The notes: generated from the sequence alone by a model not told the origin. Numbered from the stretch's first letter, positions 36,310 to 50,732 are shown. The stretch: 64,000 bases of DNA from Pomacea canaliculata (GCF_003073045.1 NC_037590.1:24950449-25014448), one strand, 5' to 3'. Program-made: numbers and translations.

Positions 36310-39300
36310 GCCTCTCACTCACTCCGACGCCACAGAGCGGGTCACGTGACTATCACCAAGTCTTACTGGTGACATCTCAGCCAACGCCTTTTTTCACATT
36401 TTCTTCCTTATCACTCGTGCGTCGTGCGTCTTTTATTAATGCAGAGCAGCAAAAACAGACAGAAAAAGTTCGGGGAAAAAGAAAGAAATTTTAGCAACTA
36501 TAGAAATCAGCAGTTCATGATATTTTTCTTTGCGTCCACATGATTGTTGTTATTGCCGTAAACTGTTGACGCTAAAGAGTGCACAAATAGTTAGCATGTG
36601 GCTGGAGCAAAAGTAGCTGAGCATGTTACTATCACAGTATTTTGATATTTCCAAACGATTTTGTCTTTAGTTATTACAGAAGTACACGAATTCACAATTA
36701 TTCAATGAATAGTAATGACTTTTATTGTCGCAGAATTATAAACAGCATACTATTACTGGATAGCTACTAAACAGGCAGTTTTTGCAGTCGGGACATGTTT
36801 CAGGTCATTTTGTGGACATGCAGCAGTAGGTACATGAGGCGAGTGAGGATGTGTCCCCCCTGTGCACGTGCACGCGTTCCTTCCATCTCTGTCTCTCTGT
36901 GACTGGTCAAGCTAACGTGTCTGTACTCCGCCACTGACACTTCTTCTTGCACTCGTTCAGTCGTGACTTCCAGCTTTTCATCTTCTCATGATAAGTTATG
37001 GGGCTGTGCTCGGGACACGTGGTGCACACCGCACGTGGCGGTGGATCAGAAGAAGTGTGTTTGCAGACCTATCGTATGAGTTAATCAGGAGTAAGCGAGC
37101 AAGTAATTAAAACAGAGGCGCGGCGCTCAGCTGACTGTTTGTCTCCTGTGACAGCATTGTTGGTCACAAGTATGCAGTATGCACTTACACTTCACATACC
37201 GGTTGTTGTAGCGCAGTGCTCTAAGAAACTCCACACTGTCACGAACCATTTCAATAAACTATCTTCCATTCTAAAGTATTTCTAAATCTTGTAAAACAAC
37301 AAACAACACTTTCTTCTCAACGGGTGTGTTTAATGTATTTACCTGCACTACTTCTGTATTACTTCTGCCACTTGTGAAAACGAAAGTGAAAATTGCCTTT
37401 CTACTTGTATAAACTGAAAACGAATGTTCATTTTGTTGTTAAAGACACAATTTTCATACCACATTCCAAGAATAATTGCATGCTCGCTTTTGCTTTTTCT
37501 ATTTTCCCCTCTTCTGGCCGCCATTTTGTTTTCAGACGGTTCAGGCTTTCTGTGTTTCCTGTGCACAGATCCTGGAAACTGTTTAGAAAATAAAGTACCA
37601 TGCAGTGCCAGTATTTTCGTTTTGCATTCATCTGCTTTCTATCAATGGTGAAAAGGAAAGTAAACATGTTCACGTCCTTTTGTTAAACCTTCAAGACAAG
37701 AACAACGATTTTTTTTTTTTTTATCCTAGTCAGTACAGAAACCTGTCCTCAGTCATCGTTTTTCCCTCTAGAACTCTCCCCTACCCCCACAATAACATCA
37801 CCAAGTAAGTAAATAATTGTGAAAACAGGTGATTGAGGTCGCTCTCGTATGTACTCGCTCAAGTTTTTCTTCCACTCCTTCTGCACTTGGATGCAAATGG
37901 GTAGAACTGTTTTCGAGAAACTGTAACAAAAAAATGGGGTCACAGGGTTGTCTAATCAGATGGCTGAGTTTCTGAGAAATACGTGGCAAGTCTACTCATT
38001 GCTCGCTGTGCCTTGCGATCACAGTTTCATTATAATACGAAGTAAACATAGAAGAAGCCACTAAAAGTAACGACAATTTAAATGTCGAACCTCAGCATAT
38101 TTGAACACGATAGAGATAATGCCGGGTGCAGACCACGCCTTGAGGGGAGGCCATGTAGAGAGAACGAAGGAGAGGAGGCAGGGATGTGGGGGAGCGGGGA
38201 AACCTTTCGAACCTTTGACACATCGAGCTAACTCCCATCTTCTGTGCGGCCAAGGATTCGGTTTGGCTTTACTCCGCATATTCGAGCCCAGACCTTCCCA
38301 TATCTCTTTCAAATCAATTTTAATGAGGCCTTTTATTCTTTGGCAGTTATAAAATGAAGAAAACGAAGAAGTAATGGCCAAATTTATTACATACACCTTG
38401 ATCCAGAAAACGAGTGGTGCACTTATATAACCCAAATGTCAATACGTTGCTCATGACATAGAAACTTGATTCAGCTGATGGTAAAAACTCTCAAATTCCA
38501 CTTTGACGACACATTAAGAGATGTTCTAATTCAAATATTCGTGAAAAAAGAACTGCAGGAAAAAGTGTGAAACGGTTTACAGAAATCTGCCAGGAAAACC
38601 TTGGTGGGCAGCAACAATGGCAGAGCGGCGCAGTCATCTGGCAAAGCAATTTTTTTAAAGTATGAGTACATCAACTTTCTACAGAGTGGATAATATCTGT
38701 GAAAGCAGGGCAGTATCAAACTGGATTGCTTACTTTCTGTAGGCAGGTTGTAAAAAAAAATTCATCGCTGTGATAATATTTCATCAGTCTCAATTTCGCA
38801 AAATGCTAATACACGGTGAGGGGGGAAAATAGAGTATCTAAGACTACATAAATCATGATTACATATAACATGCAAGCAGGAAAATGATTATAATTCAAAT
38901 GGGCTCAAAGACCAGCGAAGGAGAAAAAATCTATTTGTCCAATCAGCAGTGAACATCCACCAGACTTTTCAGGTGGCGGAAGAAAACTGGAATCCAGCTC
39001 CCATATGTCAACTACATGTACTAGCAAATAGTCCCCAGCTCCCTTCTCCTCTCTCTGTCGTGGGGCACTAGGCAATGTTCCTTTACCTTTTTATGCCAGA
39101 CAATATTGGCAAGCCTCTGGAGTAATGACCCTTGTCATTACCTGTATAAAGCCTAAAAATAATGCGACCCTGGCCTTCTGTAGAACTCAAAATCTGTAGC
39201 TTGGGCTCGACATCATAAATGCATTGCTTGCTCGTCCTCCTTGCACCTGCTAGTAAATTGAAAAAAAAATCTTCATGTGAAAAAGTCAGCTTTTTCCGCG

Positions 39301-42300
39301 ACACACTTGTGACAGGAGTCACGAGGTCAATATTATTTGAGGGACTGTGGGGCAGTGGCTTTGTAACCAATGCAAAGTAGGTCTTTATGTAGCTTTCGTT
39401 TGGGAGCGAGAAACGGGTGGTGGGTGGGGTAGGGTTATCATGTATTTGCTCAGGATGGTTGGGTTTATCTGAACAAACAAACACTTGCGTCTTTGGACTA
39501 ATCAGATAGAGGATACTGGCTTCCTAGAACTCTCGTAGATGGTACTGTGCACTTCTAGGAATTCAGTCAACCACCGGCGAGAACAGGCCGGTGTCACGTG
39601 CTCTGACTGCGGGTCGGCAAAGGTCAGCAGAACTAACGCAGTAATTGTCCCCTACATTCACTTTTCTGTGAACTCCAAGAGAGCAACTGCTTTTATGGCT
39701 TGCTGAAAATAATAAATAAGTGCAACACTTGCCCGAATTTAGGAGAGCGAGGAAGAATAAGGAGCGAAAAATGGGGAAACGAAATGGGGCAGCTGGAAGT
39801 GAATGGTGAATGAGGGACGGGGAAACAACAGTTGAAAAACAACGACTGTTGCTGTTGGAAACAGCTGAGGGTTCTTACACTTCTGATGTTGACACCTATC
39901 ATGGATTTAGGGCCACTTGCACAACACATTTCTAATTTTAAAGAATTTTATGCCTGAAGTCTAGTTAGATGATCAGTTTTTATAGAAACACAGTGCACAC
40001 CACATTTTTAGAACTTGTTTTAATATTAACATTGTTTTTAATAGGATAAATTGTTTCAGCCAAACTATCGTTTCTGTCAGCACATTTTTAGCAAGTGATT
40101 TCACGACGCTTCTAACTGACGAATTTTGAAAACAAAAATTGCTTCGTCAGTCTTCTGTTTTGCACAAGAAAAATAGGTTTTGTCATTCGAGTAAGAACTC
40201 ATTTACTTTCTGTTTTCGTTTCATGCGATAGCTTGTAGCCCAACTCCTACTTTCCTTACAGAATAAAATCTGGAGAAGAGTTTATTTGTCCTGTTGTTGG
40301 GTTTTCTTTTTTTGCGTGTAGCTCCAATCTTCAGTTACTGGGATCCATGGCGCTTGTTCCATTCTTGTATACTTTGATAAGGACGAGTTTTCCTCGAGAT
40401 AAATCCAGATTTGTTATCTTGCACAATAAAGCAACATTAATTTCATTAAAATCAGATTTAAAAAAAAGAAAAGCAAGGTTATTGTACTATGTTGTGTGTG
40501 GTGCGGGGGTTGTTTCGTTTCGTTGACATTTTAAATTTCAGCTTCTGTCGAAAACATGTGTTAATTAAGAAATACATTTGCGAAAACCAATATTTGGTGT
40601 TAATCCTGGAGACTAAAGTCGATTACACATCGATAGGATGAGGTGACTGTGAGAAGGTGGCTACTACGAGGAGATGGCTACCAAGACTCGCTGTGTACAG
40701 ACTGTCCAAGTCGCCCCCGGCCACCTCCATCCACTGCAGCGATTGGTGATTCGTGCAAAACTGAAAGTACCTCCTATGTGGTCTTCTCGGAAATGGAAGA
40801 TAACGTCCGGGTATAATGTTAGCCAATAATCCTTGACACTATAAACACACCCCCCGCCACACACACACACAGTCCCACCCCCAGCCACACACACACACAC
40901 ACAGACAACAACTACACGCACCTTTCGCTCTTCACTCTGGTCTTGTCTCCTTTATCTGGCATACAAAGAAATGTCAGAGAGTCCTTCTCGCCTAACGGTG
41001 CTCAGCTTGTTCACATGTTGTGAGCCGATGAAAGACTGGATTACGCCTGAGCAATGAACAGTTGGAGTAAGAGCTGGTGGAAATAAAGTTTGCTTTCTTG
41101 TGTAGTGGGTCGAGGAGCTTGTTGCTGCATGATGACACTAAAGATGGCTGCTACATAGACCTAAGATTTTGCACAATTATCTTGGGGTAGATAAAGTACA
41201 CTGCAGCTCCGGCCTCTTGTCTCCTTTATCTCTCGAACACCGCCCCCTCACACACCCCTCCCCTACACACTCGCGCGAGCAAAAACAAGTTTTCTCTCAT
41301 CTCGTCTGTTGTTGTCTGTTGAGTGGCTGAGAAGTTCTAGCTCTCGAAGTTACCTGAGGCTAAAGGGACTATACTTGTCAAAGTAATAAAATGTGAAACA
41401 CGTGATTGTCTAGGCTAATACTCCTTTGTTGACTATGTTGTGCAGGGTTATACTTGCAATAAAAAATTCCTTTCCAGGACGAGAGATTACTCAAGATTAC
41501 TTTGAAAAGACGGAAGATTACTTCAAATGAAAAATATTACTTTAAAGGGCGAAAATTAGTTTTCAAGTATTATTTTAAAATAATAAAGACATTACTTTAA
41601 AACACAAAAGAATCGTTTTCAAGATTGATCGTTTATTTTACAGAAAGTGGTAATAGTTTTTAACTATCCATTTATTCTTTTCCTGTAAAAGGCGATGGAA
41701 AATGGTAAATGGAAAATAGCTTTTTCTTGCTTTTATCTCTCGTTAGTAAAGAATTGTCATTGTCGCTGTTGCTTCAAATTAATATGAAGTATTAAGATGT
41801 TTTCTGTAATGTTGGAAAAAATTTCCTGATGTTCCGTTTTGGTTAGTTTTGTTCTGTTTTGTTTTTCCTCGGTACTGTTTCTAGAAGACCAATATTTGGT
41901 GACTAGTGTCTAGGTTCTGTGTGCTGGTCCTGTGTATACTTAGTGTATTCTTCCGGCGAGGTGAGCAAGCAGTGTGCAAGAGTTTCCAGAATTTGACAAA
42001 CTGGTCATTTTCTAAAACGGGCTCTCCTAAATTAGTCAAAGAAATTTGGTATTTTATTCTTACATATCCTGTAAAGGTGATCCAACATTAGAAAAGTAAT
42101 AGAGCGAAAAAAATGTGATTTACTTATATTTGTTTGTCAGAATCTGCATGGTCAATAGTCTTAATATAAAAAATACCGAAAGACATGTTCATTTTTAAAA
42201 TAATATATCAAAAACAATTTTATTGTTAATAATATAGTACAAACCACTAATTGATTACAGTATTATCAATACATACTGTCAGTGGGTAAGGTGTAGGTGT

Positions 42301-43299
42301 TAGTAATACGGAGGTACTTTGCTCTGAACATTCAGACACTAATGCCAGTCTTAATACAAGATTTTGTGCGAAGATTCGGACAATACTCCCAAGTTTTGAG
42401 GTCGGGTTACCGACTGTTACAGTCAAGTTGGGGGAAAAGATGGGAGAACAAGATGAATGCAAAAGTTGCACACAATTACTCATCCCGAATGGACTTTGTT
42501 CTGTATCCTGAACGCGAGTTTGATGTCTGATGGTGGTGTCCGTGACATGCTGCAGAAACAGAGGAAATTACTTTCATTACCTCTCGTCACGAGGCTTCGG
42601 TAGGACACACACTGACTTGGACAATGCATCTCACCGCTTCTCTTCAGATTACTGTTCAAATTCGTGCTACTTTTTGTAATAACAACAATACTTACAGTGT
42701 AGAGGAGTTGGTTATTCGCGATAGCAGAAGTCCTTTACACCAGTTGTCCGTCCTCAGGAGCAAATAATATTTGATTGGCTGTTGGCCCTAGATACCGTTT
42801 GCTGATGTTTTTCTGATGTAATATTAAGAAATACCTTAATAGTTTACCTGTGAATTCAGTGTATTTTAACTTTTATCTCAATTGGACGTTCGATTGTTAC
42901 ATAATTTTTTGTGCTACATAAATGACAATTTTTTTAAGTCGTTTTAAATCCGAAGTTGTTCGTTGCATATTTCATTCACTGCGCATGTCAAGTGTCAGTA
43001 TGAGTGAAGCAAAACACTACGGCTCAGTAATTTTCTGTGATTATGAAGAACTGTTCCTTCAATTGAGGTTGATGTAGTCGTCGATCTGATATTTGTGCGA
43101 ACATCGCCCGAGACTTGGTCAGCGCCAGCGTCGTTCCGTGCCGATGACTGCGATGGCGAGCGGTGTGCTGATATCGTGTTGTCTATTTTAATATTTTTAA
43201 ATGAAAAATACATAGTAAAAATATATAACTAATTTTAAAACATTAAAAATATTTTTAAAACATTGTTTAATTTAAAAATGTGATTAGTACAATAAAAGT
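36310..43299. other. Gene-poor region
   Basis: No coding exon, RNA gene or clear transposon was recognised. A CA microsatellite with a C-rich break lies at about 40853-40905. A loose AT-rich repetition of attacttt(a)aa occurs at about 41487-41610. The 133-codon minus-strand frame at 39083-39484 has no recognisable domain. Confidence 0.4.
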
Positions 43300-43319
43300 C
43301 AGGAAATCTCGCAGTTTCT

Positions 43320-43428
43320 CGCCACGTTCGTTCGCGACGAGCACGAGGGAAGAGCGAAGGCAGCTGACAGTTTGTCACACCTTCATTCAGGCGGAAGTGC
43401 AGCAGTCAACGGCAGTCTCGTTTCAAAG
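43320..43428 (+). other. Candidate non-coding first exon
   Basis: A locally CpG-richer stretch (cgccacgttcgttcgcgacg onwards) ends in AAAG|GTGAGT, a strong splice donor at 43428/43429. It could be the 5' UTR exon of a plus-strand gene whose later exons are the candidates at 46.5-47.6 kb or beyond. There is no coding evidence. Confidence 0.25.
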
Positions 43429-45758
43429 GTGAGTTCCTTACATCTATAATTATTTTCTGTGGCGAAAGATGAAAGTTTCACTTATCACGGTGACTGGGCA
43501 GAACCTGACATCCGCCTGGTGTTGAGGCTTGTCGTGAAATACTCAGAAGGCGGTCTGTTCATCCTGCCGACAGGTCCAGTCTTGTCTCTCTCTCTCTGTG
43601 GAATCCTGCATTGTCTCGTTCGTTCTAAACTTCCGTGTGCATGACCTCCTCGGGTACTTTATATAAAAATTATTTAAAAGAGCATAGAAGATTTATTTGC
43701 CGCTGCTTTCTCAGCTTCAGTTACTGAGTAATTCCGGGACGACCATTGTGGTCATTACTATTCACACTGTGCAGTGTAGATAGTCCTAGTCACACATTGT
43801 TCTCGATAAAAAGTATAAATGTTTCACATTGTTTTGGCTCCGACACTAGTTTCTGAACATTCTTGTCTGGATTATTATTTTTATTTTTTGGTACACATGT
43901 ACTTGAGTAACTCAATATTGAAAGCGAAATTCATTGACGTATTCATCCTAAGGTCCGAGACATTGCATGCGAGCTCCCTTTGTCATCTAGATGGGAACTG
44001 GGAGTGGTTGGAGAAATGGCTGTGTCCTACGGGAGGTCAGGCCAAGTGATATGCTTTGTAAAGTTCGTAGCAAGTGGTAAACAAGATATTATACGAGGAA
44101 GCAAGTGAGTAGAGTAGGTGCGGCTACAGACAGTACTCAGTGCAAATAGTCAGCCTCGCCTGACACGGCGCACTTCCCATAATTACTTGTCACCACATAG
44201 AATATTTGCCTTCTCAGTTTATATTTTCTGAAAAGTCGCGGTACAGTTACTATTATAGGTTATTCTACCATGTCCACGTGAGCTTAAATTCTGTATTAAT
44301 TGTATTGTCAAAGTGTAACATAAACATTGCTTAGACATTACATTAACAAAACAACCACAAGTCTGCGGAATTTCCGCCGTTTATTACTCATCAGTTCATA
44401 TTTTTTTGAAGTGACCACTAATCTTCTATTAGCAATTTCCAGTGTTCAGTGTTCACTGCTAAACTTTATTTCAGTAGTCACTTGTATTGTTTGATAGAAG
44501 GACCAGAAACTCGCGATGCTACAGATCTCTTGGGAAAGTAATGTATCATTAATGTATTGTTTTTATGTTCCAGTGGTGAAAAAGATTACTAGAAAATGTT
44601 AAAAAGTTTTGGAACGAAGTCTGGAATAATGTTCCCATCTGTATGAATCCTGCAATTATTTTTTTAATTGAGCCTTATGAAAAAATATTTTTTAAAGTCA
44701 GGCTGTAACAGTACCGTTATTATCATCAGGTTTTTTTCCTAAAGAATATTTGTACTCTTGTAACATTGTTTCAGTTTGTATACAGTTATTCACTAATTTA
44801 CTTAGCTGCTATTTTACTTTTAAGACTAGAATATTACATCAGTATATTCATACTTAATGTTAATACACCAATTTGACTTAAATGTCTGAAGTCCATTGGT
44901 CAGTTTAATTACAGTAGGTTAAAAGTCGGGTACTCAGTTTAATGACTGTATCTACACCTTTGATTTTTCTCCTTGTATATGACAATCTAAACTGTGATGA
45001 ACTATAAATAATGATATATTAAGTTTGTGTCGATTGTCAGTGTTTTTTTAAAAGGAGCAGAAGAAGAATACACTGATATTGACCTCAACCTATCCGTAAA
45101 ATTCAATTCATCTGACTTTAGAAATCTAGCCCATATTAGAAAATCAGGCACTATGCATCACTTCATATGACACGATAAATATCTCAGTTATAGAAGATGT
45201 TTATGTAATATAAAATATATATCGTTTATATCTGTCACAGTTAAACTAAAATATGAACTTAAGGGGGGCATGGCGCAAAAGCCTTGTTCAAGAATGGATA
45301 GAGCGGCTCGTCGGTCACCTGTTGTAAACACAACAAATGTAGTTTTATACTTTGTCAGTTAATAAAGACAACAACACAAAATGCAAATAACTACTTTTAT
45401 TTCTATCTTTAGTATAGGCCGCATTCAGATTTTTGAACACTAGCTCAGAAATGTTTTGGCCTTATAGTTTTCGATTCTCAACTGCGCTATATTTTTAAAA
45501 CATTCGATATTTTCTTTGTAACTGTATAAGATAGAGTTTGTTTAAACTAAACACACGACAAATTGCCAATGACAATAAGGTGAGCCACGACAATCACGCG
45601 TGATCTCACGAGAAGGAACCGTACGTACCATGCATGGCATAAGTCCATAAGCAGTCTCCATGCATGGCTGGTCAGTAAAAAGACCCGCCTAGGAGCCGAC
45701 CAGCAAGAGGGTTAGTGGGTAAATACAGCTAGGAAGACTTGAAGGAAAAGGAGGGCGG

Positions 45759-45786
45759 AGGTCAGCTGAGGTCAGAAGTCTGACCT
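45759..45786. promoter_or_regulatory. Clustered nuclear-receptor half-sites (DR4 plus inverted half-site)
   Basis: AGGTCA at 45759 and again at 45769 with a 4-base spacer, then the inverted half-site TGACCT at 45781. This is the arrangement bound by several RXR heterodimers. Function here is unknown. Confidence 0.4.
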
Positions 45787-46554
45787 ACATCGTTTTCTGA
45801 CCAAATGTACTTGGCAGAACTGTTCGCTGACTACCTGCAATAGGGTTATTTGATGGGACTTGTCCATGTTCATGGCCCATTTAGCAGTAAAGTTTCACAA
45901 TGAACTCGATTTTATGTTCATCAAAGAAACCATTGAATTGCGGCAAAGGCCACCCAATGTTATGTAATACATAATGCTATTTATACATTTACTGGCATTT
46001 TACATTTACATTTACACGCTCGTTAGAGTAGTTTGTCATGACTCAAAATGTTTCAAACTCTTTACGATATTCTCAACACATCCTGCTAGCCTCAGCTGAT
46101 TCTGGTATTATCATTATTAGCTTATCATTGCTGTATTATTTCATTCAATAGAAACGTGGCAATGCATTTCGCTTTGTACAATAGTTTTCAAGCTTGTCAC
46201 CATAGAAAGGCAGTTCTGCACATCATTGTGAAAGAAAGCGGCTTTATGGTTCTCTTTACGCACCTCATAAATGTTCTTTATAGACATGCTTGTCTTCTTT
46301 ACTTCTTTAAGGGTATATTTAAACTTTAAAGGTTTCACACCTGTTTGAATAAGTCTCTTAAACGGTTTTTGCGGCCAAACATTAGCTAAAGCTTTTATTA
46401 GACTGAAGCAACAGACATACATTCTGACTCCTCAAAACACATTATTAGTAGATTAGTTCCCTTTGTTCCTTGGTTTATTTTGTATGTTGTTGTGTGGTCG
46501 TTATTTTTCACGAATTTAATTGTAGGAAAGAGTATTTGATTTCTCTTTGTTCAG

Positions 46555-46879
46555 GTTGGAGCCTCGCCATGTTTCTGACTGGACTAGAAGAAGAATTGTT
46601 CAACAAAATTTCCTTACATGGACGCTGGTGTCGTCCGCCCCTGCTGCTCGAGTTTGTATCACACATGGTTTGTTTGTATTGTTACCTTGGCAATCAACAT
46701 CCACTTAGCCGCATTTCTACATAACTGTTGCTTTAAAATACAAATCATTTTTGCCACGTCACTGGACCTGTGACATGTTTAATTGCTGAGGTGACAGGAT
46801 GTCTGTCTGTTGCCAGGTGGAGCTCGGCAAGCCTGCTACACCTGTCGACATCAGCACGCAGCTGCCTCTGTCGTCATAG
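46555..46879 (+). CDS. Candidate terminal exon pair of an unidentified gene
   Basis: Exon 46555-46667 follows a good acceptor (tttctctttgttcag) and reads WSLAMFLTGLEEELFNKISL and on to LLEFVSHM. A GTTTGT donor and the acceptor ttgccag at 46816 join it in phase to 46817-46879, which reads VELGKPATPVDISTQLPLSS and then a stop. The phase agreement and clean acceptors support splicing, but a second frame is also open through the first exon, the donor is weak and I recognise no family. Confidence 0.3.
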
Positions 46880-47411
46880 CAACCACGGCTGTGTATACAT
46901 GTGGGTGGATTGATGTCTGTCTGCCGAGACTAACGCTTCGCCTCATGTGAACTTTGAACTCTGCTGTTAGTCTCAGCGAGACATTACCACCAGACTTCCG
47001 GACGAGCAGCACGAAGATGGAATTTAACAAGAATATAATTCAACTATATAATGACCGTAAATGTATTGCTTTATTGCACTATTAACCAAATCCTTGCTTA
47101 TTTAGAACACAAAATGTTTTGCTTTATTAGTCCGAAGTCTTTTTATAGAATGATAAATAGTATGAAAATGCACACAGACATGGGCATCTAAATTCATATT
47201 TAAATCATAGAAGTGTTCACATGGTGAATTGGATTGAAACCTTTGTCTGAACGGCACGAATGAGAGCCGCTTGCCACTCATCTTGATATACCTGCCCGCG
47301 GAAGCGAAAAAAAAATTAAACCGAAACATTTGACACTTGCACAGTGGCATCCTACCATGCAGTAGTATAAACCACCTCTTGACTGTTTATTTATTGTTGT
47401 TACTCTCGCAG

Positions 47412-47579
47412 ACTCTGTTGACACTGCCATTGTCGTCGTTCGCTAAACCGGAAGCTGTTTGCTCTAGAGACTCGTTCTATGAGTTTCTTGAAACATCGCC
47501 AGCAAGCAGTCCAGTAAAACAAGATGGGCGGACTCCTGTTGCAGTTCGTGGCCAGGTTTGCCTCCTAATCTGTCTCCAG
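47412..47579 (+). CDS. Candidate coding exon of an unidentified gene
   Basis: A pyrimidine-rich acceptor (ttgttactctcgcag) precedes 56 open codons ending at a strong donor (CAG|GTGAGT). An earlier donor after 47555 would also keep phase. Only one of the three frames is open throughout. The product includes CSRDSFYEFLETSPASSPVK, a Ser/Pro-rich acidic stretch. No family was recognised. It may belong with the candidate exons at 46.5 kb or at 63 kb. Confidence 0.4.
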
Positions 47580-50500
47580 GTGAGTCGTCTCATCATCAAC
47601 TGGGTCCTTGCTACCTGACCAGAATGTTGCTCCATGGTTCAGTGCAACATATTTAAAAATTAGCTGGAGTATCCCAGTCTTTCGTGTGACTGTAGGTACA
47701 CAGTGTATTTGCACATAGTAGATCAAAGAGAGGCGAGAGATACCGCCGGCCGTTCGTAGTGAAGTAGGAGATAAAAATTACGGTCGTGCCAGCTACCTTA
47801 CTCATTCGCCATCATTTGCCCTCCAATTTCAATGAGTTTCCACCATCAGTACTCTTTTAAATTGTCCAAGTTTGCTCGGCGTAGAACGGGTACGTCGAAC
47901 ACTGAAAAGGATGAGGTTCTTTTCCTTTCATTTGTAACTAATTCTAACCGAAAGAGTAAACATCCTTGGCGAAAGGAGTATTCTTTCTAAAGCTTACCAG
48001 CTTTGGACATTAACTGCCTCCCTTCCCCCAACACACACACACTGAGTAACACAGATTGCCACTCTGTGTTGTATATATATACACACACATAAAAGATGCA
48101 TCAGAGCAGAAAGATGCCTTGGATATACCCTAGTACCGGTGTCAATCTTTTTTTCTTCCTCAGTGTGTTCTATAGTACATCCGTACATCAAGCGAAAGTT
48201 TCAGCGAGATAAGGTGAGAGCACAGAATTAGAAGAGATCACAGACGTCAGAGGTAGGTCAGTTTCAGCATGATATTTATGTATACAAAGAAGTAATTCGT
48301 CTTTTTTAAAGTTACAGGTGTAAAGTGAGATATGAACCTACTAGAGGTAGGTGTCAGGCACTAAGCAGACGCATTTCATCCCCACACACACATATTCTGC
48401 TCACACACAACTTTAAGGAGATTTCACCCCACTCATTTTTACTATTTAGTATTTTTTTTTTAAGTTAAAATGGTCAATGTATATATTTTGTGCTTATATT
48501 AGGACATACAAATAGCACAAATAAACATCATTTAGAATGACAACATCCCGGAAAATAAATTACCGAAAGCTCGGGCGTATGATCAGCCAGGACTGGCCAG
48601 TCGCTCACTCAGCTGCTAGTCGTGTACCTTACTCATTTTTGAGAACACGACAACAACGTAAACAAGCTGCTCCTGGGGTCACGTGACTGTGCGCGTGGTG
48701 GTGCTGCTTTAGGAGTCGAGCAGCAGAGGCGGTGCTAAAGCTCATGCAAGTAAAACTAATTTCTCAGACGGCAGTTCTCAGAAAACCAACTGTCACGGGA
48801 TTTATGAAGTGTTTTTTAAGAACAATTTTTTTCAGAAATAGGTTCCGAGTGGTCGGTCTACCAGGACCGTGAACTTTCTTAATTGCACGACACATTTGTT
48901 GTTGTTGAGAGCACCTGCACATAAAGCTGTCATAAAGCAATCACGTGCTTTAGTGTCATGCACTTTGCCAGGTGCTGCACAGCTTCTACCAGTGCATGCG
49001 TCCGTATTTGCAGGCAGGCCTGACGAGAGGGAGGGTAGGTGTACCCCGGTCCGCGGCTGTGGAGGGGCCCGGTCTTCTCAAGTAATTTGTTTTACGAAAG
49101 GGAGAAGAAGAGGCTTCGCGAGGAACGAATAAATAAATTTAGATATCAGAGAACGCTGTAAAGTATAGGCTTCACCCCCCTGCTAGAGTTACTGCTAAGT
49201 CCATTAATTAATTAATTGTACCCAAATAACGAATGTGATATCACACGTGCATTAAGGTAAAAGATATAAACTTGTATTGTCTTTAATCTTCGTTTCTTCA
49301 GTATGTCGAATTGTTCACGTCCACTGGTGACATTTTGCTTTAGGAGTTCGAATAGTTCGGTCTTCCCTTCATTTCCCCTCATTTACTGACCACTGGCACA
49401 TACACAGCTCTAGAATGTTCTTCTCAAGCAGTATTGTAAGCCTAGTTGTCTACACTTTTACTGTCAAACAGACGTTTGTTGTCTATGCTACTTTACTAAA
49501 CGAAATGCAGATATTGCCAGTCGAATTATAACTTGCAAGCATGTTGTTATTTACTGGAAAAATAATAAACAATTACAATTAATGATTAACGCAGGGTGCC
49601 CGGAAAGGTCATCTACCCCGGGGCTCGTGCTGGCTTTCGAATACTGTATCATGTTTGCAGACCCAGTGGCTTAGAACATGGTTTGCCCCCATCCATGTAC
49701 CTCCGGTGTACTGAAAGCAGTTTATCTCTGTCTCTTTCTTTCCCCTCTCTGTTGCTGGGGAGGGTTGAATGTACCCTCGTTACGAGAAAAGCAGGGAGAG
49801 CGGTTTCTAAGCCCTCGATCACATAAACTTCTTTCAGATATAAACACACCACAACTATCTTGTCCTCATAGTCTGTAGACTGCTCTAGTCAATATGAGCT
49901 TCGTCTTGTCTCTTGTTAGTTCCTGTCTGATATTATTGCAAATTTACAATCTATAACTCGGCAAGGTAATCGTATTTTCTGAGCAATTCATTTCTCAGAA
50001 ACGAGAAAAATCGCTGTGACCTTGCGAGAGCGAATATCATGTCAAGGCAATACATAGAGGATTGGAGTGAGTTCCCGGGGATCAGGGGCTCAGAGTTGCG
50101 AGGTCAGAGTATGTCAGCTCCTGTCCCAAAGATTTCTCGAAAAAAGACCTCTCTGTGAGTGTGTGTGTGTGTGCTTGTAGTGTGCATTAATTCTCATGAA
50201 ATCTCTCCAAAGGGGTAGTCTAGTGCGTGTAAGTGTGAGACCATCATCAGTAGAACGATTTCATATGAGTATGAAGGGGCCTCGGTGTATTTATTTCTTG
50301 TTCTCGGGAGCGACTGTCGCTGTAATGTTGTTTTTGTTGCAAGTGTTATCCGGAGTATGTACCCCTCTCCTTGACTAGCGCGTGGTGCGTGCTGTGTGTC
50401 CACTGCCCATGGCCTGCCTCCTCTCGTCTGCCTCTCGATCAGGCTCTTGAAACAGAAAGCTTCTACCATCCTCCTTCACAAAGATTGCGCATCAGATTAA

Positions 50501-50597
50501 GTCCATTTGAAGTCGCGGCCACCAGACTTTGCTAGATGTTCTCTCTAGTCTATGCTGTAGACACAAATGTGTACACGCATGCGTACACACATCAGTA
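47580..50597. other. Gene-poor region left of the Polinton
   Basis: Contains the inverted hAT-like fragment at 49014-49075 and short GT-rich tracts near 50157. No conserved exon was recognised. Confidence 0.4.
49014..49075 (-). mobile_element. Right end of the hAT-like family, inverted fragment
   Basis: CAGGCCTGACGAGAG followed by GGTGTACCCCGGTCCGCGG and GGGGCCCGGTC is the reverse complement of the right end of the element at 4755-5052. The rest of the element is absent. Confidence 0.55.
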
Positions 50598-50732
50598 GTT
50601 GCAGCTATAGGGAGATACCAATACTATATAGCTCGGTGTGTAGCTATGACTATAGGGAGATACCAATACTATATAGCTCGGTGTGTAGCTATGACTTTAT
50701 GGGGATACTAGCCCTACATAGCTCGGTATGTA
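50598..50732. repeat. Three 45-bp tandem units, target of the Polinton insertion
   Basis: Units at 50598-50642, 50643-50687 and 50688-50732 share gctatgac-tatagggagatacca and atatagctcggtgtgta. The third unit is cut at its end by the Polinton, and the repeat theme (gctatgactata) resumes at 59459. Confidence 0.85.

Noticed and set aside
39083..39484. 133-codon minus-strand open frame
   Set aside because: Composition without domain signals in a gene-poor region. It looks like chance.
46141..46422. 93-codon minus-strand open frame
   Set aside because: Lys-rich and slightly protein-like, but no motif and no exon borders.
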